Notes: generated by a model not told the origin, from the sequence alone. Counted from the stretch's first letter, positions 47,632 through 58,551 are shown. The stretch is 64,000 bases of DNA from Shewanella litoralis (GCF_009828585.1 NZ_WSRZ01000003.1:62001-126000); one strand, 5' to 3'. Program-made: numbers and translations.

Positions 47632-50600
47632 ATGTTACGTTTAGCGTCTTTTTTACTGTGTTTTATTATTATCAATATGTCGGTATCGGTGTATGCCAAC
47701 ACGCCTATCACTCTGGACAAACGTCTTGGTTTAAATTCTCAAGCCGATAATAAACCGCTTGATATTCAAACACAGATTGCTGAGCTCGAAAGCAGCATTA
47801 ACGAGTTGCAAATTGAGCAACAAACTTACAATAACGTTGAGCGTTCAAACAACGAAACCAAACTATCACTCAATCAGCAATTACGTGATGCCCAAATCCC
47901 TCTTAAACTCGACGCAGATATCGACCTGAATCAACAGGCTTCGATGGCATACTTTCACCTGTCCGAATTAAAAGAAACCGAGTCATATTTAAACCAGCAG
48001 TTACGATTAATTACGCAGCGACAAATTCAGTTACCCGACTTAATTATTCAAGCCGAAAATGCGTTAACCCAACATAATAAAACCCAGCAAGCACCAGCGG
48101 ACACGCCACTAGGCAAACGCAATAAGTTACAAGCAGAGTTACTGAGCCAACATATTGCCACATTGCAAGCCGAGCGTTTAGCCAACCCAAAACAACTGGA
48201 AATAACCCAACTTCAACAACAAGTTAATCGCTTGTCTTTAAGCCAACAAGAAAGCTTCATTGAATTAATTAATAAACACAATATTGAATATCGTCAGCAA
48301 CAAACAGCCGATACCATTGCCAATAATTTAATTGATGAGCAAGAGTTAGCCGACCCATTATCGCAAGAGTTAAGCAAAACTAATCAGCAATATGCGCTGC
48401 AATTACAACGTTTAACCACTAGCCACAATTCGGTGGTTGAGCGTCAACAACGCATTGAAAAACGCTACCAATCCCAAAATGCACAATTATCGAATGTGCT
48501 TGAGCAAATCACATGGGTGAAAACCAACTCCGCTTTTGGTGATCGTTTTTTGCAAATGCTGCAATCGTTACCCAAACCACCAAGCCTTGATAAACTGCAA
48601 ACAGAACTGGCCGATGCCCGTCTGAATCGTTATCAATTAGAGCAGCAACAAGCGTTAAATATCCAGCAACTCGATAACAGCGTTTTATTCAACGAGACCC
48701 AGATTAAACTGTTGCAATCGCAGCAAATATTAATCGAACAACTTCTTCAAGGTTACGACCAATACCTCGCTGAGTTTGCCAAATTACGGATTGGATATGA
48801 ACAATTAAACCAGCTGCACAATACCCTAAAAAATACCCTTAACGAACATCTTTTTTGGGTACCCAATGCGCCAAGTATTGGTGGATTATGGTTAATTGAC
48901 CTAAGCCAAAGCAGCGTATGGTTGGTGCAACCAAGTCAGATAGATGCCATTAAACAAGCTTGGGAAAATCAAAGCCAGTTTTGGGCTTGGTGGGGCATTT
49001 TATTGTTGTGCTGTTTAATGGCACAAGACATGCTAACGCCTAAGTTTAACCAGGCTATTGCTCGTTACTCGGTGTTTGTCGGTAACGTGACTCAAGATAA
49101 ATTTAAATACACCATCAAAACCCTGATTATCAGCCTTGTTTATGCCTTAATTAAACCATTGCCAGTCATTATTGCTGGAGTCATATTTATGCGCTCTGAG
49201 CACAATGTGGCTTATGCCGTCGGTTCTGGTGTGACAGCAATAGGAATAAGCTACCTTATTTATCGTTTTTTCTACTTGCTGACTGTCGATAAAGGCATAT
49301 TAATTAGCCATTTCAGACGACCGAAAAAAATTGTCCAACAAGCTCAAAAAACGATGGCATCGTTTGTGATGATATCAGCGCCGTTAATTGGCTTAATGGG
49401 GTTTACAGAAGCACTCGACACTTCACTTGTGCGTAACAGTCTGGGCCGTGGCGCATTTATTGTATTTTGTATTGTATTGTTTATGCTCTACAAAGATGTG
49501 ATGTTATTAATTGGCCAATATCGCAAAAATAAACCCAATGCAAATAACCTTGAAGTTGTACAAAAAGCGTTATGGGCAATACTCATTGTGACCCCCGTGT
49601 TTAGTGCAATCTTGGCGTGTATTGGTTATTACTTTACCGCGTTCCAACTGTTGCTACAGTTGCAAATATCAGTACTTTTAGGTCTCGGATTTTTACTCAC
49701 TTATCAGCTTATAAAACGTTGGATGCTCATCGAACGTAGGTTAATCGCTTTTGACCGCGCTAAAGCCAAACGTGCGGAGCGACTCGCACAACGTGAACGC
49801 GGCGAACTAAACAACGAACCGATTGAAACTTACGAAGAGCCCATCGTCGATTTAGAAACGATCGCCAGCCAATCACTAGGACTCGTCAGATCCATTCTAA
49901 TTTTGGCCTTTTTTGCCAGTTTATTAGGTATTTTAGCGCAAACTCACACCGCGGTATTTTCATTTTTAGACGGCATCACCTTGTGGACCACCAGCAGCAC
50001 GGTTAATGGCATTGAACAACAAGTTCCCATTACCTTAAAATCAATTTTATTTGGCATTATTTTAGTGGGTTTTTCTGCGGTGATAGCAAGAAATCTTCCA
50101 GGCTTACTTGAGCTAACGCTATTACAACGACTCGATTTATCACCCGGTACTGGCTTTGCTATTACCACCGTCAGCAGCTACTTAGTGGTGTTTTTCGGCA
50201 TGTTGTTTGGCTTTTCTACCCTCGGGATGGAATGGTCAAAATTACAATGGTTAGTGGCGGCGTTGTCGGTAGGTTTGGGTTTTGGTTTACAAGAGATTTT
50301 TGCTAACTTTATCTCTGGTTTGATCATTTTATTTGAAAAACCGATCCGCATTGGCGACACAGTGACCATTCGCGATCTCACCGGCACAGTGAGTAAAATT
50401 CAAATTCGTGCCACCACGATTGTCGACTGGGATCGCAAAGAAATTATTGTGCCCAACAAAGCATTCATTACAGAGCAATTAGTTAACTGGTCTTTATCTG
50501 ATCCTATTACTCGAGTCATTGTGACGGTATCGGTATCGCGTGATGCTGATCCCGCAAAAGTTGAAACATTACTGCATCAAGCAGTACGCGAATGTGAATT

Positions 50601-50838
50601 ATCGCTTTCGACCCCAGAACCTGAGGTGTGGTTTGCAGGTTTTGGTCAGCACACCCAGGATTATGAAGTGCGCTCATACGCAAAAGACATGTCTGTACGT
50701 TGGCCTCTTCGTCATAGTTTGCATAAACAAATTAGCCAAAAGTTAAAAGAGAATAATATTGAACTTGCCTACCCACAAATGGAAGTTCACATAAAACACG
50801 ACAATAAAGAATTATCATCAGGGCTCGTTAAAGGCTAA
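47632..50838 (+). CDS. mscM: Large mechanosensitive channel MscM (YjeP) family
   Basis: 1068 residues from ATG 47632; a TTG at 47584 would put 16 residues before the signal peptide and is unlikely. Signal peptide (MLRLASFLLCFIIINMSVSVYA), a periplasmic coiled-coil-rich region to about residue 460, then about 11 membrane helices and the C-terminal MscS domain with pore-lining GLGFGLQEIFANFISGLIILFEKP and RIGDTVTIRDLTGTVSKIQIRATTI. Same place after psd as E. coli mscM. Opens on membrane tension to release solutes. Confidence 0.93.
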   Translation: MLRLASFLLCFIIINMSVSVYANTPITLDKRLGLNSQADNKPLDIQTQIAELESSINELQIEQQTYNNVERSNNETKLSLNQQLRDAQIPLKLDADIDLNQQASMAYFHLSELKETESYLNQQLRLITQRQIQLPDLIIQAENALTQHNKTQQAPADTPLGKRNKLQAELLSQHIATLQAERLANPKQLEITQLQQQVNRLSLSQQESFIELINKHNIEYRQQQTADTIANNLIDEQELADPLSQELSKTNQQYALQLQRLTTSHNSVVERQQRIEKRYQSQNAQLSNVLEQITWVKTNSAFGDRFLQMLQSLPKPPSLDKLQTELADARLNRYQLEQQQALNIQQLDNSVLFNETQIKLLQSQQILIEQLLQGYDQYLAEFAKLRIGYEQLNQLHNTLKNTLNEHLFWVPNAPSIGGLWLIDLSQSSVWLVQPSQIDAIKQAWENQSQFWAWWGILLLCCLMAQDMLTPKFNQAIARYSVFVGNVTQDKFKYTIKTLIISLVYALIKPLPVIIAGVIFMRSEHNVAYAVGSGVTAIGISYLIYRFFYLLTVDKGILISHFRRPKKIVQQAQKTMASFVMISAPLIGLMGFTEALDTSLVRNSLGRGAFIVFCIVLFMLYKDVMLLIGQYRKNKPNANNLEVVQKALWAILIVTPVFSAILACIGYYFTAFQLLLQLQISVLLGLGFLLTYQLIKRWMLIERRLIAFDRAKAKRAERLAQRERGELNNEPIETYEEPIVDLETIASQSLGLVRSILILAFFASLLGILAQTHTAVFSFLDGITLWTTSSTVNGIEQQVPITLKSILFGIILVGFSAVIARNLPGLLELTLLQRLDLSPGTGFAITTVSSYLVVFFGMLFGFSTLGMEWSKLQWLVAALSVGLGFGLQEIFANFISGLIILFEKPIRIGDTVTIRDLTGTVSKIQIRATTIVDWDRKEIIVPNKAFITEQLVNWSLSDPITRVIVTVSVSRDADPAKVETLLHQAVRECELSLSTPEPEVWFAGFGQHTQDYEVRSYAKDMSVRWPLRHSLHKQISQKLKENNIELAYPQMEVHIKHDNKELSSGLVKG

Positions 50839-50851
50839 ATAAGGATTGGTT

Positions 50852-51586
50852 ATGCTCGTTTTTGCTCATCGCGGCGCCAGTGGCTACGCACCAGAAAATA
50901 CGTTAGCCGCTATGGATAAAGCGATTGAATTAGGCGCTAAGGCTATTGAGTTAGACGTACATTGTGTTGAAGGTGAGTTAGTGGTTTTTCATGATCGTCG
51001 CTTAGAAGGTAAATCGACAGGACATGGCCTCATCCACCTCAGTACTCAAGCCGATTTAACTCAAATGACAGTCGGCGGACAACCTATTCCAAGCTTGTGG
51101 GATGTGCTAGCACGTATCAATACCATTGCGCAGGGGCATTGCACGGTAAACATCGAACTCAAAGGTGTAGGCTGTGTTGCGCCTTTTGTGGCTATGTACC
51201 CAAAAGTACGTGACGAGCTAGGTTTTAGCACGCAACAGTTACTGATATCGTCGTTTAATCATTTATATTTAGCCCAAATAAAACAACAACTACCTCAAGC
51301 GGTTATCGCACCATTATTAGGCGGTATCCCCACTGACTTAGCTAAAGTCGTGAGCGATTTACACGCTTATTCTCTTCACCTTGATGTGGCGTTTATTAAC
51401 CAAGCAATCGTTGATGATGCCCATCAACGCGGCGCAAAAGTGTATGTATATACCGTCGATAATGCAGAAGATATTAATACGCTCAAAGCGATAGGCGTGG
51501 ACGGAATTTTCAGTAATTATCCAGATAAAGCCATGGCTGCTGCCGCTTTACCTGTGTCAGCGCCCCTGCTAACGTGGTTTGATTAA
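50852..51586 (+). CDS. Glycerophosphodiester phosphodiesterase (UgpQ-like)
   Basis: 244 residues from ATG 50852, AAGGA 6 nt upstream. GDPD motifs: HRGASGYAPENTL with catalytic His, ELDVH with the metal-binding Glu/Asp, FHDRRLEGKSTG and NIELKG. No signal peptide, so cytosolic like UgpQ. It starts 13 nt after mscM; it may recycle glycerol-3-phosphate from phospholipid turnover. Confidence 0.92.
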   Translation: MLVFAHRGASGYAPENTLAAMDKAIELGAKAIELDVHCVEGELVVFHDRRLEGKSTGHGLIHLSTQADLTQMTVGGQPIPSLWDVLARINTIAQGHCTVNIELKGVGCVAPFVAMYPKVRDELGFSTQQLLISSFNHLYLAQIKQQLPQAVIAPLLGGIPTDLAKVVSDLHAYSLHLDVAFINQAIVDDAHQRGAKVYVYTVDNAEDINTLKAIGVDGIFSNYPDKAMAAAALPVSAPLLTWFD

Positions 51587-51610
51587 CCTCCATAAGATAC
51601 CTATAACGTT

Positions 51611-52567
51611 ATGAGCCATAAACTGCTGTTATTGACAAATAATAATCAACATTACCGTCAATTATTGGCCAGTAAACAGCTGCCAGATTTGACGATTTTG
51701 GATGATAATGACGACCCGCAACAAAGTATTCAACACGCTGACATTTGGCTAGCCGATCCCCATTTAGCCGTACCTTATTTAACCCCACCAACCCAGGCGA
51801 TGACAAACCGTACACAACTGAAATGGTTACAGTCAACATACTCTGGTGTTGATGCATTAATGCCACCACAGCTAAACCATGACTATACATTAACCAATAT
51901 TCGCGGTGTATTTGGGCCGTTAATGAGTGAGTATGTCTTTGGTTATTTACTCAGTCATTACCGCCACCATGCACTGTATCAACAGCAACAAGCGCGGCAA
52001 CAGTGGCAGGCCAAATCATTTAGCAGCCTACAAGGGCTAAATATGTTGATTTTGGGGACGGGTTCGATTGCCCAGCATATTGCCAGTACAGCGCGCCATT
52101 TTGGAATGAAGGTAACCGGCTTAAATAGGCGTGGCAGCGTTGTTGAGTCATTTAATCAACTTGATAGCATCGACAATATATCAACGCATTTGCCTGCTGC
52201 AGATGTGGTTGTCAGTGTATTGCCCAATACTGTACAAACAACACATTTACTGAATAGCACAACCCTTGCACTGCTTAAGCCAACAGCAATGTTATTTAAT
52301 ATTGGTCGAGGTAATGCGATTGAGCTTGGCGCTTTACAGTACGAATTAACCCAATGCCCTCAACGCCAGGCGATTTTAGATGTGTTTGATCAAGAGCCTC
52401 TTGCAGTAGATCATCCGTTGTGGCATTTGCCTAATGCCACTATCACGCCTCATATTTCTGCTCCAAGTTTTCCAAATCAAGTCGTCGATATTTTTTGTCA
52501 AAACTATACGTTATGGCATCAGTCTGAGCCATTACAGTATGTGGTCGATCCGGTTCAAGGTTATTGA
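51611..52567 (+). CDS. D-isomer-specific 2-hydroxyacid dehydrogenase
   Basis: 318 residues. NAD(P)-binding motif ILGTGSIAQHIA near residue 144; catalytic Arg in NIGRGNAIE, Glu in DVFDQEPL and His in ITPHISA. Closest in size to the GhrA-like glyoxylate/hydroxypyruvate reductases, but the substrate cannot be read. The protein is Gln- and His-rich in the middle (YRHHALYQQQQARQQWQ). 24 nt after the GDPD gene. Confidence 0.88.
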   Translation: MSHKLLLLTNNNQHYRQLLASKQLPDLTILDDNDDPQQSIQHADIWLADPHLAVPYLTPPTQAMTNRTQLKWLQSTYSGVDALMPPQLNHDYTLTNIRGVFGPLMSEYVFGYLLSHYRHHALYQQQQARQQWQAKSFSSLQGLNMLILGTGSIAQHIASTARHFGMKVTGLNRRGSVVESFNQLDSIDNISTHLPAADVVVSVLPNTVQTTHLLNSTTLALLKPTAMLFNIGRGNAIELGALQYELTQCPQRQAILDVFDQEPLAVDHPLWHLPNATITPHISAPSFPNQVVDIFCQNYTLWHQSEPLQYVVDPVQGY

Positions 52568-52689
52568 TCTCGGGGTATGATCTAGGAGCCTTAGCCAGTA
52601 GCTAAACGCGGGATTTTGTCGCTAAAAATGAGAGTATGATCAAATCGTCGTAAAAATGATCAATATAAAGATTAAAAAGTAATTGCCAA

Positions 52690-52704
52690 TGATAACTGTT
52701 TTCA
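52690..52704. promoter_or_regulatory. Fur-box-like site upstream of bfd
   Basis: TGATAAC-T-GTTTTCA is a 7-1-7 inverted repeat matching 11 of 14 positions of TGATAAT-N-ATTATCA; it lies 58 bp before the bfd ATG. Iron repression of bfd by Fur is established in other bacteria; the site here is inferred. Confidence 0.6.
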
Positions 52705-52761
52705 TTTAGAATTAGATTACTTTCTTTAGCATTGAAACTTTTGAGCGAAGAGGCTTTCTTT

Positions 52762-52953
52762 ATGTACGTTTGTCTTTGTCATGCCATTACTGATTCTCAA
52801 ATCAAAGCCGCTGTTAGCTTAGGTGACAGTTCATTGGCTGATGTAAAAAAACGTCTTGGCGTTGCCGATCAATGTGGCAAATGCGCGCGTATGGCCAATC
52901 AAATTATTCAAACACAGCTTGAATACGAACCTAATTTTTATGAAGTCGCATAA
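52762..52953 (+). CDS. bfd: Bacterioferritin-associated ferredoxin
   Basis: 63 residues; an upstream TTG would add 10 residues but the ATG has AAGAGG at 8 nt. Four cysteines (MYVCLCHAIT and DQCGKCARM) bind a [2Fe-2S] cluster. Bfd reduces bacterioferritin to mobilise stored iron. No bfr is seen in the window. A strong terminator follows. Confidence 0.95.
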   Translation: MYVCLCHAITDSQIKAAVSLGDSSLADVKKRLGVADQCGKCARMANQIIQTQLEYEPNFYEVA

Positions 52954-53000
52954 GCATTGCTTAACTGTCATTAAGTGTTAAATCGCTTTACGTTTCATAA

Positions 53001-53032
53001 AAAAATGCTGCTCATTGAGCAGCATTTTTTTA
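53001..53032. terminator. Bidirectional terminator between bfd and parC
   Basis: AATGCTGCTCA pairs with TGAGCAGCATT, flanked by A-run and T-run; it can end transcripts from both convergent genes. Confidence 0.92.
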
Positions 53033-53036
53033 TGTC

Positions 53037-53118
53037 AAAACTAAGGGCTAAGCTCAGGTCAAATTAAAGTCCAAACTTAGAACTAAACTAAGGGCGAAAC
53101 TAAGGGCGAAACTAAAAG
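53037..53118. repeat. Short AAACTAAGGGCG repeats downstream of parC
   Basis: AAACTAAGGGCG at 53085-53096 and 53097-53108, a partial third copy to 53118, and a related AAAACTAAGGGC at 53037-53048. The region lies between the terminator and the parC stop. Confidence 0.75.
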
Positions 53119-53139
53119 CTTAACTCTTAGTGTCGTGAT

Positions 53140-55443
53140 TTAATCTTGAATCTCAATATTATCGTCTTGGATGCCATCATCAGCTAACGCACCAATTTCC
53201 ACGTCAACGCTGTCAACACGCTGTAAACCTCTTGGGAGTTTAGCCCCACGACGGCCACGTTCACCGCGATAATGCTCTAAATCACTTGGTTTCAAGGTTA
53301 GCTTGCGCTTACCCGCCCATAAAGTGACAGCGGTATTGTGCGGCACAACATTAAGGTGCAATAGCAGTTCTTCACGATTTTTGGCACGCTCTGTTGGGAT
53401 ACCAATAATCTTGTTGCCCTTACCTTTTGATAACTGCGGTAATGCATCAACACTAAACATCAGCATGCGCCCTTCCGAGGTAATCGCTAATAACGACTGT
53501 TCACTGCCTTTATTAATTAACTTAGGCGTTAATGCCAGTGCGTTAGTGGGCAAGCTTAATAAAGCTTTACCTGCTTTATTACGGCTAACCATGTCTGGAT
53601 AAGTACAAATAAAGCCATAACCTGCATCTGTAGCTAATAAGAAGAACTGATCGTCGCTGCCCATCAACACATGTTGCATAGTTGCACCAGGCGCCATATT
53701 AAAGCGCGTGGTGATAGGTTCACCTTGGCTACGTGCAGACGGCAGCGTATGGCTGTCGGTGGCAAACGCACGCCCAGTAGAGTCTATAAATACCGCCGCT
53801 TGATTGCTCTTACCCATCGCGCTACATAAGTAACTGTCGCCCGACTTATAAGACAAGCCCTCGACATCGATATCGTGACCTTTGGCACAGCGAACCCAGC
53901 CTTTATCAGATAACACCACGGTGACCGATTCTGTCGGGGTTAGTTCTTGCTCTGTTAGTGCTTTTGCATCAAAACGCTCAATGATAGGTGAACGACGATT
54001 ATCGCCATAGGTTTCACCATCTTGAAGTAGCTCTTTTTTCACTAACGTCTTTAAACGACGATCAGAGCTTAATAACAACTCGAGTTTGTCACGTTCTGCA
54101 GCCAACTCGTCTTGTTCAGTCTTAATCTTAAATTCTTCAAGCTTGGCTAAATGACGTAACTTTAACTCTAATATCGATTCAGCTTGCTTGTCTGACAAAT
54201 TAAAGCGCGCCATTAGCTCCGCTTTAGGTTCGTCATGAAAACGAATAATCTCAATCACTTCATCAATATTTAAAAACGCAATCATTAACGCTTCTAAAAT
54301 ATGTAACCGTGCTAATACCTTGTCTAAACGATACTGCAAACGACGAGTCACTGTACTGACGCGGTACTCTAACCATTCTGTTAATAAGGTTTTTAATCCT
54401 TTAACTTGTGGACGACCGTCTAAACCCAGTACGTTTAAATTAACTCTAAAGCTTTTTTCTAAGTCAGTTGTCGCAAATAAATGGGTCATTAACTGTTCAC
54501 AGTCAATGCGGTTTGAACGTGGCACAATCACTAGGCGAACAGGATTTTCATGATCGGACTCGTCACGTAAATCAGACACCATTGGCAGCTTTTTAGCCTG
54601 CATTTGGTTAGCAATTTGCTCTAAAATTTTACCGCTACTGGCCTGATGCGGCAAAGAGGTAATTACGATTTCACCCTGCTCTTCGCTAAATACCGCGCGC
54701 ATTTTAATTGAGCCTTTACCGCTTTCATAAATCTTTTCGATGTCAGCCTTTGGGGTAATAATTTCAGCTTCTGTTGGGTAATCGGGGCCTGGCACCAACT
54801 CCATTAAGCGGCCTAAATCGGTTTTTGGATTATCAAGCAACTCAATACACGCTGCCACTAATTCGCGCACGTTGTGTGGCGGAATGTCGGTAGCCATGCC
54901 AACCGCAATACCGGTAATACCGTTAAGCAAAATGTGAGGTAATCTTGCAGGTAGGGTTTTAGGCTCTTTCATGGTGCCGTCAAAGTTAGCGCCCCACTCA
55001 ACGGTGCCTTGACCTAATTCAGACAGTAATACTTCAGAAAATTTAGACAATCGTGCTTCGGTATAACGCATCGCCGCAAACGATTTAGGGTCATCGGGAG
55101 CCCCCCAGTTACCTTGACCATCAACCAGCGGATAACGATAAGAGAATGGCTGCGCCATCAGCACCATGGCTTCATAACAGGCACTGTCACCGTGTGGATG
55201 ATATTTACCTAATACATCACCGACGGTACGAGCCGATTTTTTATGCTTAGATTGTGCCGACAAACCCAGCTCGCTCATGGCATAAATAATACGACGTTGA
55301 ACCGGTTTTAATCCATCACCTATATGCGGTAAAGCACGGTCCATTATGACGTACATTGAATAATTTAAATAAGCCTCTTCGGTAAAGCGCCTCAGTGGCA
55401 TTTGCTCTACGCCATCAAGGCTTAATTCAATCGAATCACTCAT
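53140..55443 (-). CDS. parC: DNA topoisomerase IV subunit A
   Basis: 767 residues (E. coli 752). Catalytic tyrosine in [11 protein letters not shown] near residue 120. The quinolone-target helix reads [12 protein letters not shown] with the usual Ser and Glu, so no classic resistance change. C-terminal beta-pinwheel GRMLMF and RGRRGAKLP-type repeats. ATG follows directly on the stop codon of the sugar dehydrogenase gene (TAAATG), so translation may be coupled. Confidence 0.97.
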   Translation of the reverse strand: MSDSIELSLDGVEQMPLRRFTEEAYLNYSMYVIMDRALPHIGDGLKPVQRRIIYAMSELGLSAQSKHKKSARTVGDVLGKYHPHGDSACYEAMVLMAQPFSYRYPLVDGQGNWGAPDDPKSFAAMRYTEARLSKFSEVLLSELGQGTVEWGANFDGTMKEPKTLPARLPHILLNGITGIAVGMATDIPPHNVRELVAACIELLDNPKTDLGRLMELVPGPDYPTEAEIITPKADIEKIYESGKGSIKMRAVFSEEQGEIVITSLPHQASSGKILEQIANQMQAKKLPMVSDLRDESDHENPVRLVIVPRSNRIDCEQLMTHLFATTDLEKSFRVNLNVLGLDGRPQVKGLKTLLTEWLEYRVSTVTRRLQYRLDKVLARLHILEALMIAFLNIDEVIEIIRFHDEPKAELMARFNLSDKQAESILELKLRHLAKLEEFKIKTEQDELAAERDKLELLLSSDRRLKTLVKKELLQDGETYGDNRRSPIIERFDAKALTEQELTPTESVTVVLSDKGWVRCAKGHDIDVEGLSYKSGDSYLCSAMGKSNQAAVFIDSTGRAFATDSHTLPSARSQGEPITTRFNMAPGATMQHVLMGSDDQFFLLATDAGYGFICTYPDMVSRNKAGKALLSLPTNALALTPKLINKGSEQSLLAITSEGRMLMFSVDALPQLSKGKGNKIIGIPTERAKNREELLLHLNVVPHNTAVTLWAGKRKLTLKPSDLEHYRGERGRRGAKLPRGLQRVDSVDVEIGALADDGIQDDNIEIQD

Positions 55444-56595
55444 TTAGTTAGATTCCTGTGATTGTTCGGGTGCGTTATAAAACAAGCGGTAAACATTACC
55501 TTTTAAGTCATCTGATATGTACATTGCGCCATCTGGGGCATTGATCACATCAAACGGACGAGCGACGGGAAATTCTCCGTCCAAAAAACTCACCACAGTT
55601 TCACGTTGATTAATATTGTTGTTTTTAATGTCTAGCATCACGATTTGGTAGCCCACTTTACTCGAGCGATTCCATGAGCCATTTTCAGCAACAAAAATTT
55701 TATGTTGGTAACGTTCTGGGAATTGCTGCCCACGATAAAAACTGAGACCAGTTGGAGCAACATGAGCTGGCAGTTCAAACTCAGGCACAATAACATTCAG
55801 ATTTTTAGGTTTGTCATATGCAGGCTCTACCACGTCGGTGCCATGTAAATAAGGAAAACCAAAGTGGCTGCCTTTAATATCGACACGATTGATTTCATCT
55901 GCGGGAATATTATCACCCATCCAGTTCCGACCTAAATCGGCAAACCATAATTTTTTGTCATCTGGTGCCCAGTCAAAGCCAGTAACACTGCGCAAACCTA
56001 ACGCAACCTGTTCACTAGCGCCGGTATCAACATTAATGGCGACAATGCTGCCAAAAGGTGATGAGGCTTCGCACACGTTACACGGAGATCCAATGGACAC
56101 GTATAAGCGTCCATCCGGGCCAAAACGCATAGAGCGAGTATACTTTTTATCTAGATTAGGTAAATTGGAATACACTTCGCGAGCCCGACTTGGGCGGCGT
56201 AAGCGAGACTCAATTTCTTCAAAGCGAATAATGCGATCTTCTTCGGTGACATACAGTGCACCGTCATGAAATGCTAACGCTTCAGGATATTCGAGACCAC
56301 GGGCAATTAAATAGCGTTTGTCCACTTGACCATTTTGATCGCTATCAACCAGGGCGTAAACCGTGCCGCTTTTCTGCGAACCCACAAATAACGTGCCGTT
56401 GTCGCCGACGGTCATTTGTTTAACATCACCTAAATCAGAGGCATATAAACTGAGTCCAAAACCTTTAGTGACAGTAATCATCACCGACTGAGAGGCTAGC
56501 GCAATCGAAGCAGGAAAGAGTCCTAAAAGAAACATCCCTGCCAATGTGAATCGATTGCCTATATGCAAATAAGATCGAAGGTTGAAATACTGCAT
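55444..56595 (-). CDS. PQQ-dependent sugar dehydrogenase-like beta-propeller protein
   Basis: 383 residues from ATG 56595 (MQYFNLRSYLHIGNRF), AAGAGAA upstream. An N-terminal membrane/signal segment (LAGMFLLGLFPASIALA) indicates export. Soluble glucose-dehydrogenase-like propeller with VTEEDRIIRFE, SMRFGPDGRLYVSIGSPCNVC, GFDWAPDDKKLWFADLGRNW, and PTGLSFYRGQQFPERY. PQQ binding is assumed from the family and not shown. Unusually, it lies between parE and parC. Confidence 0.85.
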   Translation of the reverse strand: MQYFNLRSYLHIGNRFTLAGMFLLGLFPASIALASQSVMITVTKGFGLSLYASDLGDVKQMTVGDNGTLFVGSQKSGTVYALVDSDQNGQVDKRYLIARGLEYPEALAFHDGALYVTEEDRIIRFEEIESRLRRPSRAREVYSNLPNLDKKYTRSMRFGPDGRLYVSIGSPCNVCEASSPFGSIVAINVDTGASEQVALGLRSVTGFDWAPDDKKLWFADLGRNWMGDNIPADEINRVDIKGSHFGFPYLHGTDVVEPAYDKPKNLNVIVPEFELPAHVAPTGLSFYRGQQFPERYQHKIFVAENGSWNRSSKVGYQIVMLDIKNNNINQRETVVSFLDGEFPVARPFDVINAPDGAMYISDDLKGNVYRLFYNAPEQSQESN

Positions 56596-56664
56596 GTTAA
56601 TTCTCTTTTGCCTTATCTTTATATTGTTATTGGCACTCAAGCGAGAGTCTTATTGAAAAAATGG

Positions 56665-58551
56665 CTAAAGTAATGCTAAATCACCTTTGCTTTCTAACCA
56701 GGTTTTTCGATCTGACGCGCGTTTTTTTGCCAAAAGCATGTCCATCAGTGACCATGTCTCGTCGGCATCATCGATTGTCAATTGCACTAAGCGTCGCGTA
56801 TTAGGATCCATTGTGGTTTCGCGTAATTGCAATGGATTCATTTCACCTAGACCTTTAAATCGGGTCACTTGTATTTTGCCTTTTTTATTTTCTGCGGCAA
56901 TGCGATCTAAAATGCCGTTTTTCTCTGCTTCATCTAAGGCATAAAAAACGTCTTTACCAATGTCGATACGAAACAGTGGCGGCATGGCAATATACACATG
57001 ACCTTTTTCAACTAACACGCGGTAATGCTTTAAAAATAAGGCACATAGAAGGGTCGCAATGTGTAATCCGTCTGAGTCAGCATCGGCTAAAATACATATT
57101 TTGCCATATCGCAGTTCTGAAATATCTTCACTGTCGGGATCGCAACCAATCGCAATTGAAATATTATGCACTTCTTGCGAGCCTAATACCTGTGAAGCAT
57201 CGACCTCCCAGGTATTTAAAATTTTGCCACGTAGCGGCATAATCGCCTGAAACTCACGATCACGAGCTTGTTTCGCACTGCCACCAGCTGAGTCTCCTTC
57301 TACGAGAAATAACTCACCTCGCATAGGATCTTGACCGCTACAATCGGTTAATTTACCCGGTAAAGCAGGGCCTGACACCACTTTTTTACGGGCTATTTTC
57401 TTCGCGGCTTTTAAGCGCTTTTGTGCATTACTAATGCACAGTTCAGCTAATTGTTCAGCCAGTTCAGTATTTGAGTTTAACCACAACGAAAACGCATCAC
57501 GAACAATACCAGACACAAAGGCAGAGCTTTGACGACTTGAGAGTTTTTCTTTGGTTTGTCCGGCAAATTGTGGGTCTTGCATTTTGATAGACAATATAAA
57601 CGCAGCGCGATCCCAAATGTCATCTGGCGATAATTTGATCCCGCGGGGTATCAAATTACGAAACTCACAAAACTCACGCATAGACTCAAGCAAACCTTGC
57701 CTAAAGCCATTAACATGGGTTCCACCAAGCGGTGTAGGAATAAGGTTTACGTAGCTTTCATTGAGACTTTCACCGCCTTCAGGCAACCAGGTAATCGCCC
57801 AGTCTGCCGCTTCTAGATCGCTTTTGAATGTGCCGACAAAAGGCTCCTCAGGAAGCATCAATGAGCCCTTAACGGCTTCTTGCAGATAATCAGTTAAACC
57901 ACTTTCATAAAACCATTCGTGCACTTCATTGGTGTGTTTATTGGTAAATTTAATCCGTAAACCTGGGCACAAAACAGCTTTGGCGCGCAGTAGATAAATC
58001 AGCTTACTGACTGAAAAGTTAGGCGAGTCAAAATAGCTCACATCAGGCCAAAAATGTACTCGTGTGCCGGTATTTCGACGCCCGCATGTTCCGGTTACCG
58101 CTAACTCTTCTACTTTAAAGCCGTTTTCAAAGGCCATATCGTATACTTGTGCGTCTCGGCGTACGGTAATTTCCACACGCGTTGACAAGGCATTCACAAC
58201 TGAAATACCCACGCCGTGCAAACCACCAGAGAACTGATAATTTTTGTTTGAAAACTTACCACCGGCATGCAGCTTCGTTAAGATAAGCTCTACCCCAGGA
58301 ATACCCTCTTCAGGGTGAATATCCACCGGCATACCACGGCCGTCGTCGGTCACTTCCAGTGAGTTATCAGTATGCAGAATAACTTCGATTTTAGTTGCAT
58401 GGCCAGCCAACGCTTCATCAACGCTGTTATCAATGACTTCTTGCCCAAGGTGATTTGGTCTGGTGGTGTCGGTATACATACCAGGACGGCGCTTTACCGG
58501 GTCAAGTCCGTTAAGGACCTCAATCGCATCTGAAGTATATTGGTTGGTCAT
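56665..58551 (-). CDS. parE: DNA topoisomerase IV subunit B
   Basis: 628 residues from ATG 58551 (E. coli 630). GHKL ATPase EVIDNSVDEALAG near residue 37, DDGRGMPVDIHPEEG, GGLHGVGISVVNAL, and TOPRIM motifs VEGDSAGGSAKQARDR and ADADSDGLHI. A GTG three codons upstream is less likely. First gene of parE-dehydrogenase-parC. Confidence 0.97.
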   Translation of the reverse strand: MTNQYTSDAIEVLNGLDPVKRRPGMYTDTTRPNHLGQEVIDNSVDEALAGHATKIEVILHTDNSLEVTDDGRGMPVDIHPEEGIPGVELILTKLHAGGKFSNKNYQFSGGLHGVGISVVNALSTRVEITVRRDAQVYDMAFENGFKVEELAVTGTCGRRNTGTRVHFWPDVSYFDSPNFSVSKLIYLLRAKAVLCPGLRIKFTNKHTNEVHEWFYESGLTDYLQEAVKGSLMLPEEPFVGTFKSDLEAADWAITWLPEGGESLNESYVNLIPTPLGGTHVNGFRQGLLESMREFCEFRNLIPRGIKLSPDDIWDRAAFILSIKMQDPQFAGQTKEKLSSRQSSAFVSGIVRDAFSLWLNSNTELAEQLAELCISNAQKRLKAAKKIARKKVVSGPALPGKLTDCSGQDPMRGELFLVEGDSAGGSAKQARDREFQAIMPLRGKILNTWEVDASQVLGSQEVHNISIAIGCDPDSEDISELRYGKICILADADSDGLHIATLLCALFLKHYRVLVEKGHVYIAMPPLFRIDIGKDVFYALDEAEKNGILDRIAAENKKGKIQVTRFKGLGEMNPLQLRETTMDPNTRRLVQLTIDDADETWSLMDMLLAKKRASDRKTWLESKGDLALL

